The translations under genes and the position numbers were made by a program. A DNA stretch of 64,000 bases from Roseivirga spongicola (GTDB lineage: Bacteria > Bacteroidota > Bacteroidia > Cytophagales > Cyclobacteriaceae): contig NZ_LRPC01000012.1 of the NCBI RefSeq assembly GCF_001592965.1, forward strand, positions 372,001-436,000, written 5' to 3'. The notes beneath the pieces were generated by a model. That model saw only the letters and a list, made by a program, of their open reading frames with translations, did no database searches and was not told the origin of the DNA. This document shows, piece after piece, positions 34,988-43,774 of this stretch. The first letter of the stretch is position 1. The number at the start of each line of letters is the position of its first letter.

Positions 34988-35422
34988 ATGCCTTTTTTTC
35001 CAATTAGAAATTTACCAACAAACTCCCAACGTACATTACCAACTTTGACTTACACTAATCCGGATGAATTCGTAATTGCCGGAATCCATACGGATGGACA
35101 GGTTTTTATCAGAAAAAGTATGGATGCGGGGGAGACTTGGAGTCCAGAAATCCCTGTCACCAATGCTACATCAGGTCAGATGCCCGCTGTGGCCAGTATA
35201 GGTGAAGGACTTTTCATAGCATGGGTTGCTAATGATAGCTCTAACCGACTGTGTTACACGGTTTCTATTGACGGTGGAGATACTTTTTGTAAGGTTCAAC
35301 CAGTGGATGGAGCTTTTACTAAGCATGCGCCTAACATGTCTGGCGGTGGGGCTGTTTTAGTTAGCTTCTTAGATCTAAATGGAGAATCGCAAATGGTTAT
35401 TCCTCCATTAGAGATCAATTGA
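34988..35422 (+). CDS. Small BNR/Asp-box beta-propeller-like protein
   Basis: The 144-aa protein has two Asp-box-like motifs, SMDAGETWS and SIDGGDTFC, spaced about 60 residues apart as in sialidase-type propeller blades, so it resembles two or three blades rather than a full propeller. There is no signal peptide, which is odd because most Asp-box proteins are secreted. It is preceded by structured leader copy A. Function unknown; a glycan-binding or scaffold module is possible. Confidence 0.6.
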   Translation: MPFFPIRNLPTNSQRTLPTLTYTNPDEFVIAGIHTDGQVFIRKSMDAGETWSPEIPVTNATSGQMPAVASIGEGLFIAWVANDSSNRLCYTVSIDGGDTFCKVQPVDGAFTKHAPNMSGGGAVLVSFLDLNGESQMVIPPLEIN

Positions 35423-35459
35423 AGGTCACGCAAGCAAACTCTTCAGCTTTGAGTGTCTT

Positions 35460-35507
35460 TACTCCTGAATGATTGTATGTTTCAGTCAACCTTTCAATGA
35501 AGGAGTA
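35460..35507. promoter_or_regulatory. Inverted TACTCCT / AGGAGTA pair
   Basis: TACTCCT (35460-35466) fits the NarL heptamer TACYYMT and is mirrored by AGGAGTA at 35501-35507. The pair lies after the Asp-box gene. It could be a weak terminator stem or a split regulator site; the 34-bp gap favours neither. Confidence 0.3.
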
Positions 35508-35571
35508 GTGATCTTCTTAAATCTTAAAGCAGATGCCAATGTGAGGCCCCTGTGATTTAATGAGATATGAA

Positions 35572-35657
35572 ATGTGGAGCAGAACCCACTTAAAAACAAC
35601 GGCCTTTTCCAGAAGGTAAAGACCTGGAAGGCGGAAACCGAAAAGCCTTAAGAGTAG
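35572..35657 (+). ncRNA. Structured leader, copy B
   Basis: This copy starts ATGTGGAGCAGAACCCACTT and ends AGAGTAGG. Hairpin 2 is CCTTTTCCAG (35603-35612) with CTGGAAGG (35624-35631). Compared with copy A a C-G pair has become A-U and a G-U pair has become G-C, so pairing is kept while the bases change. AAGGT in the loop can again pair with GCCTT at 35645-35649. The downstream gene starts at AATAAACATG, the same context as after copy A, although the two proteins are unrelated. Confidence 0.62.
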
Positions 35658-35677
35658 GTAATTTAAACCCAATAAAC

Positions 35678-36160
35678 ATGAAAATTCAATATCAACAGGT
35701 AGTAGCGATTCAGTCTTCCGAATACTGCAATTTCATAAGCGCAAACGGAAGTAAAAAACAAACCCTTTGCATGACAAAACCATGGCTTAATATAAATGAG
35801 CAGTGGAAAACTGAGCTAGTGAGTGACAACAGTTCAACAGCCAATATAAAGTTTGGTGATTACGTCAGGTTTAGCAGCGAACGATATGATTCGGCTTACC
35901 TTTCTGGTTACAATGGCTATTCACCTATGGCACTCACTACTATGAATGCCCCTCAAGATTACGAGCGTTTTAAGCTAGTTGATCCGAGCAATCCTTCATC
36001 TACTGCAGAAATTACAACCAACGATGAATTTGAGTTGTGGCTAGTCAATGGTGACAAGTACAGTGTTAAGGTGAGCGGCACCGAATTTGAAAAATCAATC
36101 CCGTTCGTTACCTCTGGCGGATCTACCTTTAGACTTATTCAGATCACCGTGAATGCTTAA
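35678..36160 (+). CDS. Unknown beta-rich cytosolic protein
   Basis: The 160-aa protein has no signal peptide. Segments such as GDYVRFSSERYDSAYLSGY and PQDYERFKLVDPSN recall the repeat units of beta-trefoil or fascin-like folds, but I cannot name a family with confidence. It is the third unknown gene of the cluster and follows structured leader copy B by about 20 bp. Two hairpins after its stop end the transcript. Confidence 0.58.
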   Translation: MKIQYQQVVAIQSSEYCNFISANGSKKQTLCMTKPWLNINEQWKTELVSDNSSTANIKFGDYVRFSSERYDSAYLSGYNGYSPMALTTMNAPQDYERFKLVDPSNPSSTAEITTNDEFELWLVNGDKYSVKVSGTEFEKSIPFVTSGGSTFRLIQITVNA

Positions 36161-36180
36161 GATAGAGGAGAATTATAAAG

Positions 36181-36245
36181 AGCCATGATCTTCACCATGG
36201 CTTCTCTTACAGGCCTTAATGTATCATTAAGGCCTGTTTCATTTT
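36181..36245. terminator. Tandem hairpins, bidirectional terminator
   Basis: AGCCATG/CATGGCT (36181-36202) is followed by a perfect 12-bp stem ACAGGCCTTAAT/ATTAAGGCCTGT (36209-36237) and a T-rich tail. It separates the unknown-gene cluster from the convergent purL. Confidence 0.85.
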
Positions 36246-39200
36246 ACACCTTCTCAGCTACCCAATTCTTAGCATTGATAAATGCCTGAATCCAAGGGCT
36301 TAGTAAGTCTGCTTTTTGCTCCGCAGGGTAATTACCCCAGTTCCAAGGGAAGATAGAACGCTCAAAGTGAGGCATAATCGCTAAGTGTCGTCCATCTTTA
36401 CTGGCCAAACCTGCTACATGGTAGTCAGATCCGTTAGGAGAAGCAGGGTAAGCCTCGTAGCTGTATTTAGCAATTACATGGTAATCGCTTTCAGCTTCTG
36501 GTAGTCTAAAACGGCCTTCACCGTGTGCTACCCAAATACCCAGTCTTGTACCAGCTAGTGAACCAAGCATCACAGAGTTATTTTCAGGAACGGTAACGTT
36601 CACAAAACCAGACTCAAACTTATGAGCAATGTTGTGGTCTAACTTCGGATGTACTTTGTGTTCAGGGTAGAGCAAACCGAGTTCGCCCATCAACTGGCAA
36701 CCGTTACAGATACCTAGTGAAATGGTGTCTTCGCGTGCATAGAAGTTGTCTAACGCAGCTTTTGCCTTCTCGTTATAAAGGAAGGCGCCAGCCCAACCTT
36801 TGGCAGAACCTAATACGTCTGAATTTGAGAACCCACCTACGAATGCAATGAAGTTTACATCACTCAAATCTTCACGACCTGCAATCAGGTCAGTCATGTG
36901 AACATCTTTTACATCAAAACCAGCTAGGTGCATGGCATAGGCCATTTCTCTATCGCCATTTACTCCTTTTTCACGAATAATGGCTGCTTTGATTCCGGTA
37001 GAAGACTTTCTATTCGGGTCTAGCCCTAGCGCCTCATATTGACCGCTGAAACCTTCAGGGAATTTAAACTGAAGTGGTTGCTTTTTATAGTTCTGAAAAC
37101 GCTCGGTAGCCAGCTCCTTACCAGACTGCTTTTGGTCTAGCAGGTAGGAGGTTTTGTACCAAGTGTCTCTCAATGACTCAATGTCTAGCAAATAGCTTTG
37201 CGTGTTGGTCTGAACGGAAAGAATTGGTTCTCCAATTGGGCTCCCTAGTACATAGTGCCCAGAGCCTAGTGTCTGGAGTTGGCTTATAATTCCATCTACA
37301 TCTGAATTAGCAACCTGAAGTACTAAAGCTGGTTTTTCTGAGAAGAACACCGAGATATCATCAGCACCTTTAATGTCTTTTAAGTCGGCTGAAATACCCA
37401 AGTCTACTTGAGCGAAGGTCATTTCGAGCAATGCAGTAATTAAACCACCAGCAGATACATCGTGACCGGCCAATACTTTACCTTCTTTGATTAATTGCTG
37501 AATGTAGTCGAAGGTTGCAGCAAAGTTGCTAGCACTCTTAATGCTTGGTGCTTCGGTTCCGATTTTACCCACTACCTGAGCGAAAGATGAACCTCCAAGC
37601 TTGAAGCTATCACCCGACATATCGACATAAAGCAAAGTCGACTCAAAGTTAGGTTGAAGTACAGGCTCAACTACTTGTTTCAGGTCGCTTACTTCGCCTA
37701 CGGCAGAAACGATAACCGTTCCTGGGGCATAGACCACATCGTCTTTGTATTTCTGCGTCATCGACATGGAATCTTTTCCAGTCGGAACGTTGATTCCCAA
37801 TTCACAAACAAAGTCAGAGAGCCCTTTAACACCTTCGTAAAGCCTGGCGTTTTCTCCTTCGTTCTTCGCTGGCCACATCCAGTTAGCAGATAGGGAAATA
37901 CCTTTAATGCCATCAGAAATAGGAGCGAAGATGATGTTTGTTAACGATTCAGCCACAGAAAGCTGAGAACCAGCAACTGGATCAATCAAGGCTGAAACAG
38001 GTGCATGACCAATGGTGGTGGCAATTCCTTTTTCACCACGATAATCGAGCGCCATTACACCTACGTTATTCAGAGGTAACTGAATTGGTCCTGCAGTTTG
38101 TTGCTTAGCCACTCTACCAGTTACACAACGGTCTACCTTGTTGGTTAACCAGTCCTTACAGGCGACAGCTTCCAGCTGAAGAACTCCGTTTAGATACTCC
38201 TGCAGTTTCTTAATATCGTAAGTAACCTCAGCGTAATTGGCTTTGGCCGATTTGTCTTCCAAAATGGTTTTTGGAGAAGAACCAAACATGTGCGCCAAGT
38301 CCCAATTGATAGGGTGCTGGTTAGTTTCTTTATTCTCGAATTTGAATTTATGGTCACCAGTGATGTCGCCCACCACATAGATAGGAGCTCTTTCACGCTC
38401 AGCTACTTTTTGGATGTAGTCAATGTCTTTTTGCTTCATCACAAGCCCCATTCTCTCCTGAGACTCGTTACCGATAATCTCTTTGTCAGAAAGGGTAGGG
38501 TCGCCCACAGGCAATTTCTTCACATCTATTACTCCACCAGTTTCTTCCACTAGCTCAGATAGACAGTTAAGGTGTCCACCGGCACCATGATCGTGAATTG
38601 AAACAATTGGGTTTTTCTCCATTTCGGCCATGGCTCGAACGGCATTGTAAACCCTTTTCTGCATTTCTGGATTGGAACGCTGGATGGCATTTAGCTCAAT
38701 ACCAGAAGAGAACTCACCAGTGTCTACAGAAGAAACAGCACCACCACCCATTCCAATGCGGTAGTTGTCGCCTCCCATCACCACTACTTTATCGCCAGTT
38801 TCTGGGGTGTCTTTTAAGGCATCATCTTTTTTACCATAGCCAATTCCGCCAGCCATCATGATCACCTTGTCAAAGCCTTGCTTCTTTCCGTTCTCCTCAT
38901 GCTCGAAAGTGAGTACAGAACCAGCAATAAGTGGCTGACCAAATTTGTTACCGAAATCGGAAGCACCGTTAGATGCCTTGATCAGAATGTCCATTGGGGT
39001 TTGGTATAACCAATTGCGCTCAGGCATGTTGGCTTCCCATTCTCTTCCTTCCTCCAAACGAGAGTAAGAAGTCATGTAAACAGCGGTACCAGCTAAAGGC
39101 ATAGATCCTTTTCCACCAGCCATTCTATCCCTTATTTCCCCACCAGAACCAGTAGCAGCACCATTAAATGGTTCAACTGTAGTAGGGAAGTTGTGTGTTT

Positions 39201-39939
39201 CAGCCTTTAGAGAGATTACCGATTCAAAATCTTTAGTTTCAAACCAGTCGGCTTTGTCTTGTGTCTTTTGTGCGAATTGCTCAACAACTGGGCCTTCAAT
39301 AAAGGCAACATTGTCTTTATAGGCAGAAACTAGCTTGTTAGGATTGTCTTGTGAAGTTTTCTTGATCAGCTTGAACAGCGATGATGGCATTTCTTGCCCA
39401 TCGATTACAAAAACTCCATTAAATATTTTGTGTCTACAGTGCTCTGAATTCACCTGAGAGAAACCGAATACTTCACCATCGGTTAGGTTTCTACCCAATT
39501 GAAGGCTAACATCTTTTAGGTAATCAATTTCTTCTTCGCTTAGCGCTAGTCCTTCCACCGTATTGTAGGTGGCAATATCTTCTATATACCTTACTGGCTC
39601 TGGCTCAACGTTGATGGTGAAAAGATCTTGATCTAACGACTTATACAATACCTGGAGCATGGGGTCATAGGCCACATTGTCGCTTTCCACCTGTTCGAAC
39701 TCTTCAATTCTCTGGATTCCAGAAATGCCCATATTCTGGGTTATTTCTACCGCATTGGTACTCCAAGGGGTAATCATCTCTTTTCTTGGGCCAATAAAAT
39801 TCCCATTAAGGGTTTGACTGTCTATGGTTTTGGCATTTCCGAAGAGCCAAAGTAGTTTGGGAATATCTTGTTGAGGAAGTTCCTGAGAGAGACCTACAGC
39901 GTAGATTTTGCCGTGTCCGGCATCAAAAAACTGAATCAT
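36244..39939 (-). CDS. purL: Phosphoribosylformylglycinamidine synthase
   Basis: The 1231-aa protein is the large single-chain FGAM synthase, which makes FGAM from FGAR, ATP and glutamine in purine synthesis. The synthetase part shows [15 protein letters not shown] and [12 protein letters not shown], then the second AIRS-like repeat ([20 protein letters not shown]). The C-terminal glutamine amidotransferase has [18 protein letters not shown], the catalytic Cys in [14 protein letters not shown], and [11 protein letters not shown] with the triad His and Glu. A -7 promoter match lies 35-42 bp upstream. No other purine gene is adjacent. Confidence 0.96.
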   Translation of the reverse strand: MIQFFDAGHGKIYAVGLSQELPQQDIPKLLWLFGNAKTIDSQTLNGNFIGPRKEMITPWSTNAVEITQNMGISGIQRIEEFEQVESDNVAYDPMLQVLYKSLDQDLFTINVEPEPVRYIEDIATYNTVEGLALSEEEIDYLKDVSLQLGRNLTDGEVFGFSQVNSEHCRHKIFNGVFVIDGQEMPSSLFKLIKKTSQDNPNKLVSAYKDNVAFIEGPVVEQFAQKTQDKADWFETKDFESVISLKAETHNFPTTVEPFNGAATGSGGEIRDRMAGGKGSMPLAGTAVYMTSYSRLEEGREWEANMPERNWLYQTPMDILIKASNGASDFGNKFGQPLIAGSVLTFEHEENGKKQGFDKVIMMAGGIGYGKKDDALKDTPETGDKVVVMGGDNYRIGMGGGAVSSVDTGEFSSGIELNAIQRSNPEMQKRVYNAVRAMAEMEKNPIVSIHDHGAGGHLNCLSELVEETGGVIDVKKLPVGDPTLSDKEIIGNESQERMGLVMKQKDIDYIQKVAERERAPIYVVGDITGDHKFKFENKETNQHPINWDLAHMFGSSPKTILEDKSAKANYAEVTYDIKKLQEYLNGVLQLEAVACKDWLTNKVDRCVTGRVAKQQTAGPIQLPLNNVGVMALDYRGEKGIATTIGHAPVSALIDPVAGSQLSVAESLTNIIFAPISDGIKGISLSANWMWPAKNEGENARLYEGVKGLSDFVCELGINVPTGKDSMSMTQKYKDDVVYAPGTVIVSAVGEVSDLKQVVEPVLQPNFESTLLYVDMSGDSFKLGGSSFAQVVGKIGTEAPSIKSASNFAATFDYIQQLIKEGKVLAGHDVSAGGLITALLEMTFAQVDLGISADLKDIKGADDISVFFSEKPALVLQVANSDVDGIISQLQTLGSGHYVLGSPIGEPILSVQTNTQSYLLDIESLRDTWYKTSYLLDQKQSGKELATERFQNYKKQPLQFKFPEGFSGQYEALGLDPNRKSSTGIKAAIIREKGVNGDREMAYAMHLAGFDVKDVHMTDLIAGREDLSDVNFIAFVGGFSNSDVLGSAKGWAGAFLYNEKAKAALDNFYAREDTISLGICNGCQLMGELGLLYPEHKVHPKLDHNIAHKFESGFVNVTVPENNSVMLGSLAGTRLGIWVAHGEGRFRLPEAESDYHVIAKYSYEAYPASPNGSDYHVAGLASKDGRHLAIMPHFERSIFPWNWGNYPAEQKADLLSPWIQAFINAKNWVAEKV

Positions 39940-39973
39940 TTGAGCGATTGCTTTTGGGTACGAATTACCCGCG

Positions 39974-39981
39974 CAAAATTA
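39974..39981 (-). promoter_or_regulatory. Candidate -7 box of purL
   Basis: The minus strand reads TAATTTTG, a perfect match to TAnnTTTG, giving a leader of roughly 28 nt before the purL ATG. A -33 TTG is not evident. Confidence 0.45.
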
Positions 39982-40170
39982 GAAAAAGATTTGGGTTTAA
40001 GTGCAGCTAGTTTACCATGATTTGTCATTTGTCTTGAGCATAGAAGCCTGAAAATCGATATGCGTAAAAATACGTGTTTGTAAAGAACAGGTAAATTGGC
40101 TCTGCTAGACCAATTCAAAACCTGCCACCTTTGAATCACAGTCTAACAGTTCTGGTCTAGGTGACTAGGA

Positions 40171-40290
40171 GTTTCTCTCAATGATGAATACGCACGAATA
40201 ACACACATACAGCCATGTCGGTCCTTTTAGGAGCGATAAATTATAATTGAGAGAAACATAGCCCTGTCCTGAAAAGGATGGGGCTTTAAT
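40171..40290 (+). ncRNA. Candidate small RNA with its own terminator
   Basis: A perfect 12-bp stem, GTTTCTCTCAAT with ATTGAGAGAAAC (40246-40257), closes a 63-nt interior that holds a second hairpin (TCG-G-TCCT/AGGA-G-CGA, 40218-40236). An intrinsic terminator follows directly. No reading frame of note lies inside. The whole could be a free small RNA of about 110-150 nt; the purL upstream region on the other strand cannot be excluded as its source. It does not match tmRNA, SRP RNA or RNase P as far as I can see. Confidence 0.55.
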
Positions 40291-40294
40291 TTTC
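40260..40294 (+). terminator. Intrinsic terminator with GAAA tetraloop
   Basis: AGCCCTGTCCT and AGGATGGGGCT form an 11-bp stem with two G-U pairs around a GAAA loop, followed by TTTAATTTT. Confidence 0.85.
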
Positions 40295-40406
40295 ATTGAC
40301 GAAGAACTTTGAGGCCACTATGAATTGAAACTATATTTAAGCATCAATATTAATAGCACCCACAGTCAATAAAAATCAGATTCAACTATAACCAAACATC
40401 TCAACC

Positions 40407-41156
40407 ATGAAAGTTATTTCAGAGAAAGAAGCCACGCTTATTAAGACTAACTGGCAAAGACAAAGGCAAGAACACATTATTTCCTCTTTTGAAGTATTTA
40501 ATGAACAAGAGGGTGAGTACGACAGAATTACCGCTAGAGACTTCGGTGCTATTACGCAAGAATTCATGGATTCTATTAAAAAATTAGGAGATTCTCCTTC
40601 TGATGGACTCTCTTTAGTGTTGGGTATTGATGAGAATACGCAACATGCGGAGGTTTTTTGGGAGTTTAGACTAGGAAACGAGAAAACCTACATCAAGGGT
40701 GATGGCGATAGGTTTCTGACTTACATCTCTTCTAACTATAGACCAACTCAGCCAAGAATGGGAGAGTCGGTTAATTATAAAAATGAGGTTTGCTGTAATT
40801 GGGCCAATATCTCTTATTTTGAAATGAATGCCATCTTTTTTGTAGAGATGGAAAACAACAACTTTAAATCACATGGCTCTGAGTTGTTTTTGCGTAGACC
40901 GAGAAGAGTATTGAGCTTTACTATACCTCAAGATGATATTGATGTAATGAAGAAAGTTTGCTCTACCGAGAAAAGCTTACTTGTACACTACGGTGTGAAT
41001 TACGGAGATGCGGCAAGACAAATGGTTCCTTTTGTGCCGTTGATTCAAGTTTATACTCCAATGTTAGAAGGTACTACAGATGAGGATGATCCAGGTTCTA
41101 CATACCTAGACTTTGTGGACCCATGTCCTCCAACTTGCCCAGACGGAGATTTGTGA
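40407..41156 (+). CDS. Unknown cytosolic protein with Cys-rich tail
   Basis: The 249-aa protein has no signal or membrane segment. It starts MKVISEKEATLIKTNWQRQR and ends in an acidic, Pro/Cys-rich tail (DPCPPTCPDGDL). The middle is mixed alpha/beta. I do not recognise it. It heads a run of four rightward genes, with a membrane protein, histidine kinase and response regulator behind it, a layout parallel to the unknown protein plus kinase plus regulator operon at 30642-34151. It may be a regulated output or an input of that signalling pair. Confidence 0.6.
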   Translation: MKVISEKEATLIKTNWQRQRQEHIISSFEVFNEQEGEYDRITARDFGAITQEFMDSIKKLGDSPSDGLSLVLGIDENTQHAEVFWEFRLGNEKTYIKGDGDRFLTYISSNYRPTQPRMGESVNYKNEVCCNWANISYFEMNAIFFVEMENNNFKSHGSELFLRRPRRVLSFTIPQDDIDVMKKVCSTEKSLLVHYGVNYGDAARQMVPFVPLIQVYTPMLEGTTDEDDPGSTYLDFVDPCPPTCPDGDL

Positions 41157-41175
41157 TCTTTGATGATGTATAAGG

Positions 41176-41883
41176 ATGAGTGAATTATTCAATGAGTCTA
41201 CTAGAAGTCTAATGGTGGCCATTTATGGCTGGTATGTATTCGTGCCTGTTTTAGTCGGACTTATTTTTTTCAAAAAATTGAATAAGCCACAAGTCCTTAT
41301 ATTCTATATTACTTTACTTAGCGGTCTTAATCATTTGGCCTCCAAGATAGTAAGAAGTGTAGCCACTGATCATAATAATGCGTGGGTTTTTCATGTCTAT
41401 GTACCATTAATATTTTGGTTAACATGGAGGCTCTATAAGGCCGAACTAGAGAAGATTTTTTTTAGAGGTTTTTTCAATCTTTTATTAGGCGTTTGTTTTA
41501 GTTTTTTTATTGTCAATAGCCTATTTATACAAGATTTAAAGACTGTGCCATCCAATGGGATTTTTGTTATCAGTGGTGTCTTTATAATGTTTGGTTTCTC
41601 TTACTTCTACTCCCTTTTAAAGCAAACCCAGTTTAAGTCATTAGAGAAGGAGCCTGTGTTTTGGTTTACTTCAGGTGTGATAATGTATTATTCAAGTACA
41701 ATTTTAATTTTTCTTTTAGTTTTCTCAAATTTGGAGGTGTCTTATAGGTCTTTGGAAGAAGAAAAGTTGGCCACTGTGATCGTTTCGATTTTAAATGTTT
41801 TCTTTAATCTAGTTTTAGTTACATCTTATCTAATAGCCTTATGGGTGAAACCTCCCCGATTAGTGCTGAACAACTTCTCATAG
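41176..41883 (+). CDS. Polytopic membrane protein upstream of a histidine kinase
   Basis: The 235-aa protein has seven hydrophobic segments and short loops, with charged residues mostly at the cytoplasmic side. I see no known domain; the size and layout resemble the 7TM sensor parts often found in Bacteroidota kinases, here as a separate gene. Its end overlaps the kinase start by 43 bp, so the two are translated together and may form one sensor complex. Confidence 0.65.
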   Translation: MSELFNESTRSLMVAIYGWYVFVPVLVGLIFFKKLNKPQVLIFYITLLSGLNHLASKIVRSVATDHNNAWVFHVYVPLIFWLTWRLYKAELEKIFFRGFFNLLLGVCFSFFIVNSLFIQDLKTVPSNGIFVISGVFIMFGFSYFYSLLKQTQFKSLEKEPVFWFTSGVIMYYSSTILIFLLVFSNLEVSYRSLEEEKLATVIVSILNVFFNLVLVTSYLIALWVKPPRLVLNNFS

Positions 41884-42626
41884 GCTCCATGCTGGGCATG
41901 TTTCTACTGTCCCTGAGTATTGTAATTTTCTTTGTAGTGTATCAGAGGAGGTTGTTGAGACAGCAACAGAGTCACCAACAGAAAGAGGCCGATTACCAAC
42001 AGCAGTTGCTTAGGGCCAACTTTCAAAGTCAAGAAAGAGAAAGAAACAGAATCGGAAAAGATTTACATGATGAGGTTGGCGCCTTGTTAACTACCACTAA
42101 ACTCTATTTTCAACATTTAGATAGGAATACGCAGGAGGAGAAGTTTGCCGAAATTAAAAGTAAAGCCTTTAGCTTACTGGAAGAGACAATGACCACCGTA
42201 CGTAGGGTCTCTCACGATCTTAGGCCAGTGGTTTTGGAAAGACTTGGACTAGTTGAAGCTATTCTTAATGTTGTAGATAAAATAAATCAAAGCGATCAGA
42301 TTAAGATCGAATTTAAGCACTCTCTTTCAACAGAACCAGATGCTGAGTACTCATTAAATTGGTATAGAATAGTTCAAGAGTTAATCAATAACACGCTTAA
42401 GCATGCCGATGCTACTTTGATAGTTTTAGACTTGAAAACACTGCAAGGAGAACTTTGGCTAACTTACTCAGATAATGGTAAGGGGCTAACTCCTGAAAGT
42501 GATACCGCTAGCGGTTTAGGAATGCAAAATATTAGGAGTAGAATAGGCCTGATGCAGGGAGAGATGAATATTAAACAGAAAGAACAAGGCTTTGAAGTAG
42601 TCTTGAAATCAAAGTTAAAACCGTAA
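41841..42626 (+). CDS. HisKA_3 sensor histidine kinase
   Basis: The 261-aa kinase has one membrane helix at about 13-37, a short Gln-rich coiled coil, the phosphorylation helix with GKDLHDEVGALL, and HATPase_c motifs VQELINNTLKHADA and GLGMQNIRSRIGLM. It has no sensor domain of its own, so the upstream 7TM protein is the likely sensor. The start used overlaps the upstream gene; ATGs at 41889 and 41898 would shorten the N-terminus into the helix. The regulator gene begins 4 bp after its stop. Confidence 0.9.
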   Translation: MGETSPISAEQLLIGSMLGMFLLSLSIVIFFVVYQRRLLRQQQSHQQKEADYQQQLLRANFQSQERERNRIGKDLHDEVGALLTTTKLYFQHLDRNTQEEKFAEIKSKAFSLLEETMTTVRRVSHDLRPVVLERLGLVEAILNVVDKINQSDQIKIEFKHSLSTEPDAEYSLNWYRIVQELINNTLKHADATLIVLDLKTLQGELWLTYSDNGKGLTPESDTASGLGMQNIRSRIGLMQGEMNIKQKEQGFEVVLKSKLKP

Positions 42627-42630
42627 ACAC

Positions 42631-43278
42631 ATGATTAAAATTGCTATAGCCGATGATCACAAACTTTTCAGAGAAGGCTTACGCTTTCTAATGGATCAGA
42701 TGGATGATTTGGAAGTAGTTTTCGAAGCATCTAACGGAAAAGAGTTGTTAGAGCAAATGGAGAATCATGAACCAGATGTACTCCTCTTAGATTTGGATAT
42801 GCCAGAGGTAGATGGGCTAGAAGCTTTAAAGCAGCTGAGGCCAAAGTTTCCAAACCTCGGCATCATTATACTTACCATGCATAGCGACTCTAAAATGGTA
42901 GCCTATTTAATGGAGTTGGGTGCTAATAGCTACCTGCTTAAAGATACTAGTCCAGAAGAGTTTCGAAAGGCTATATCTAGTGTAATTCAGGAGGGTTTCT
43001 ACTTTAATAAAATGGTTTCTCAAGCAATGTTGACGGGCTTAAAGGGCCAGTCTAAGAAAAAGCCTACCCTTAACGATACTGAAACGCTAACCACTAGAGA
43101 GATAGAGGTGTTAGAGTTAATCTGTCAAGAGTATACAGCTAAGGAAATTGCGGAGAAGCTTTTTATTAGTCATCGTACGGTAGAAGGGCACAGAAAGAAC
43201 CTAATTGAAAAATTAGGGGTGAAAAATACGGCTGGGCTAATTGTTAAGGCTATCAAGGAGGGCATTATTGAAGTCTAA
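42631..43278 (+). CDS. NarL/FixJ-family response regulator
   Basis: The 215-aa protein has a receiver domain (Asp8, Asp9, phospho-Asp54 in LLLDLDMPEVDG, Lys in LLKDTSPEEF) and a LuxR DNA-binding domain (LTTREIEVLELICQEYTAKE, HRTVEGHRKNLIEKLG). It is paired with the kinase 4 bp upstream. Its likely targets are unknown; no copy of the TACCCCC palindrome is present around its own cluster. Confidence 0.93.
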   Translation: MIKIAIADDHKLFREGLRFLMDQMDDLEVVFEASNGKELLEQMENHEPDVLLLDLDMPEVDGLEALKQLRPKFPNLGIIILTMHSDSKMVAYLMELGANSYLLKDTSPEEFRKAISSVIQEGFYFNKMVSQAMLTGLKGQSKKKPTLNDTETLTTREIEVLELICQEYTAKEIAEKLFISHRTVEGHRKNLIEKLGVKNTAGLIVKAIKEGIIEV

Positions 43279-43410
43279 AGAAGCCTTTTTTCGCTCTGTT
43301 ATAGACTTATAGTTAAGTTCTATTGTATAAGTCAATGGTTTTTTTGGGAAAGCCATCAAAAATATTCTAACTTATTTAAAATTTAAGTAAAACTTTAAAA
43401 CACCACAGTT

Positions 43411-43722
43411 ATGGCCATCAAACAGAGTCTAGAGGCTAATAAAAACTTCATTTTAGACAGCTTACCAACTCAAGAACTTAAAGACGACTTTCTTAAAAGC
43501 CTTGAAAATGCCCCGGAATCAGTAGAGGCGCCTAGCCTTGAACAACAGGTAAAGGAGGCAGAGGCTCCAGATTATATTACTGAAGAAATGTATGCTGGAA
43601 TTAAGACTGAATTAGAAAACATGAAACCAGTTCCTAAAATGACCCCAGAAGAGGAAAAGGCGGCTATTGAGGAAGGACTCAAAAATCCTCCAAAATCAGA
43701 TGCTAACAATGAAGAAGAATAA
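43411..43722 (+). CDS. Small acidic unknown protein
   Basis: The 103-aa protein is soluble, highly charged and Pro/Glu-rich in its second half (MTPEEEKAAIEEGLKNPPKS), ending in acidic residues. The N-terminal part is probably helical (NKNFILDSLPTQELKDDFLKSL). No family is recognised. It lies 132 bp after the response regulator and is followed by a strong terminator. Confidence 0.55.
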   Translation: MAIKQSLEANKNFILDSLPTQELKDDFLKSLENAPESVEAPSLEQQVKEAEAPDYITEEMYAGIKTELENMKPVPKMTPEEEKAAIEEGLKNPPKSDANNEEE

Positions 43723-43744
43723 ACTCAACTAAACCGGTAATATC

Positions 43745-43773
43745 AAAAGGTCACTTGTCTTAAGTGGCCTTTT
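43745..43773. terminator. Bidirectional terminator
   Basis: AAAAGGTCACTT and AAGTGGCCTTTT form a 12-bp stem with one G-T pair and a 5-nt loop, between the small acidic gene and the convergent trehalase. Confidence 0.88.
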
Positions 43774-43774
43774 C

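Noticed and set aside
35678-36160. Gene duplication as the cause of the two leaders
   Set aside because: The proteins at 34988-35422 and 35678-36160 show no evident similarity, so only the leaders are repeated.
39936-40139. Minus-strand frame of 67 codons upstream of purL
   Set aside because: It covers the candidate purL promoter, has no domain pattern and would overlap the purL start by 4 bp only by chance.
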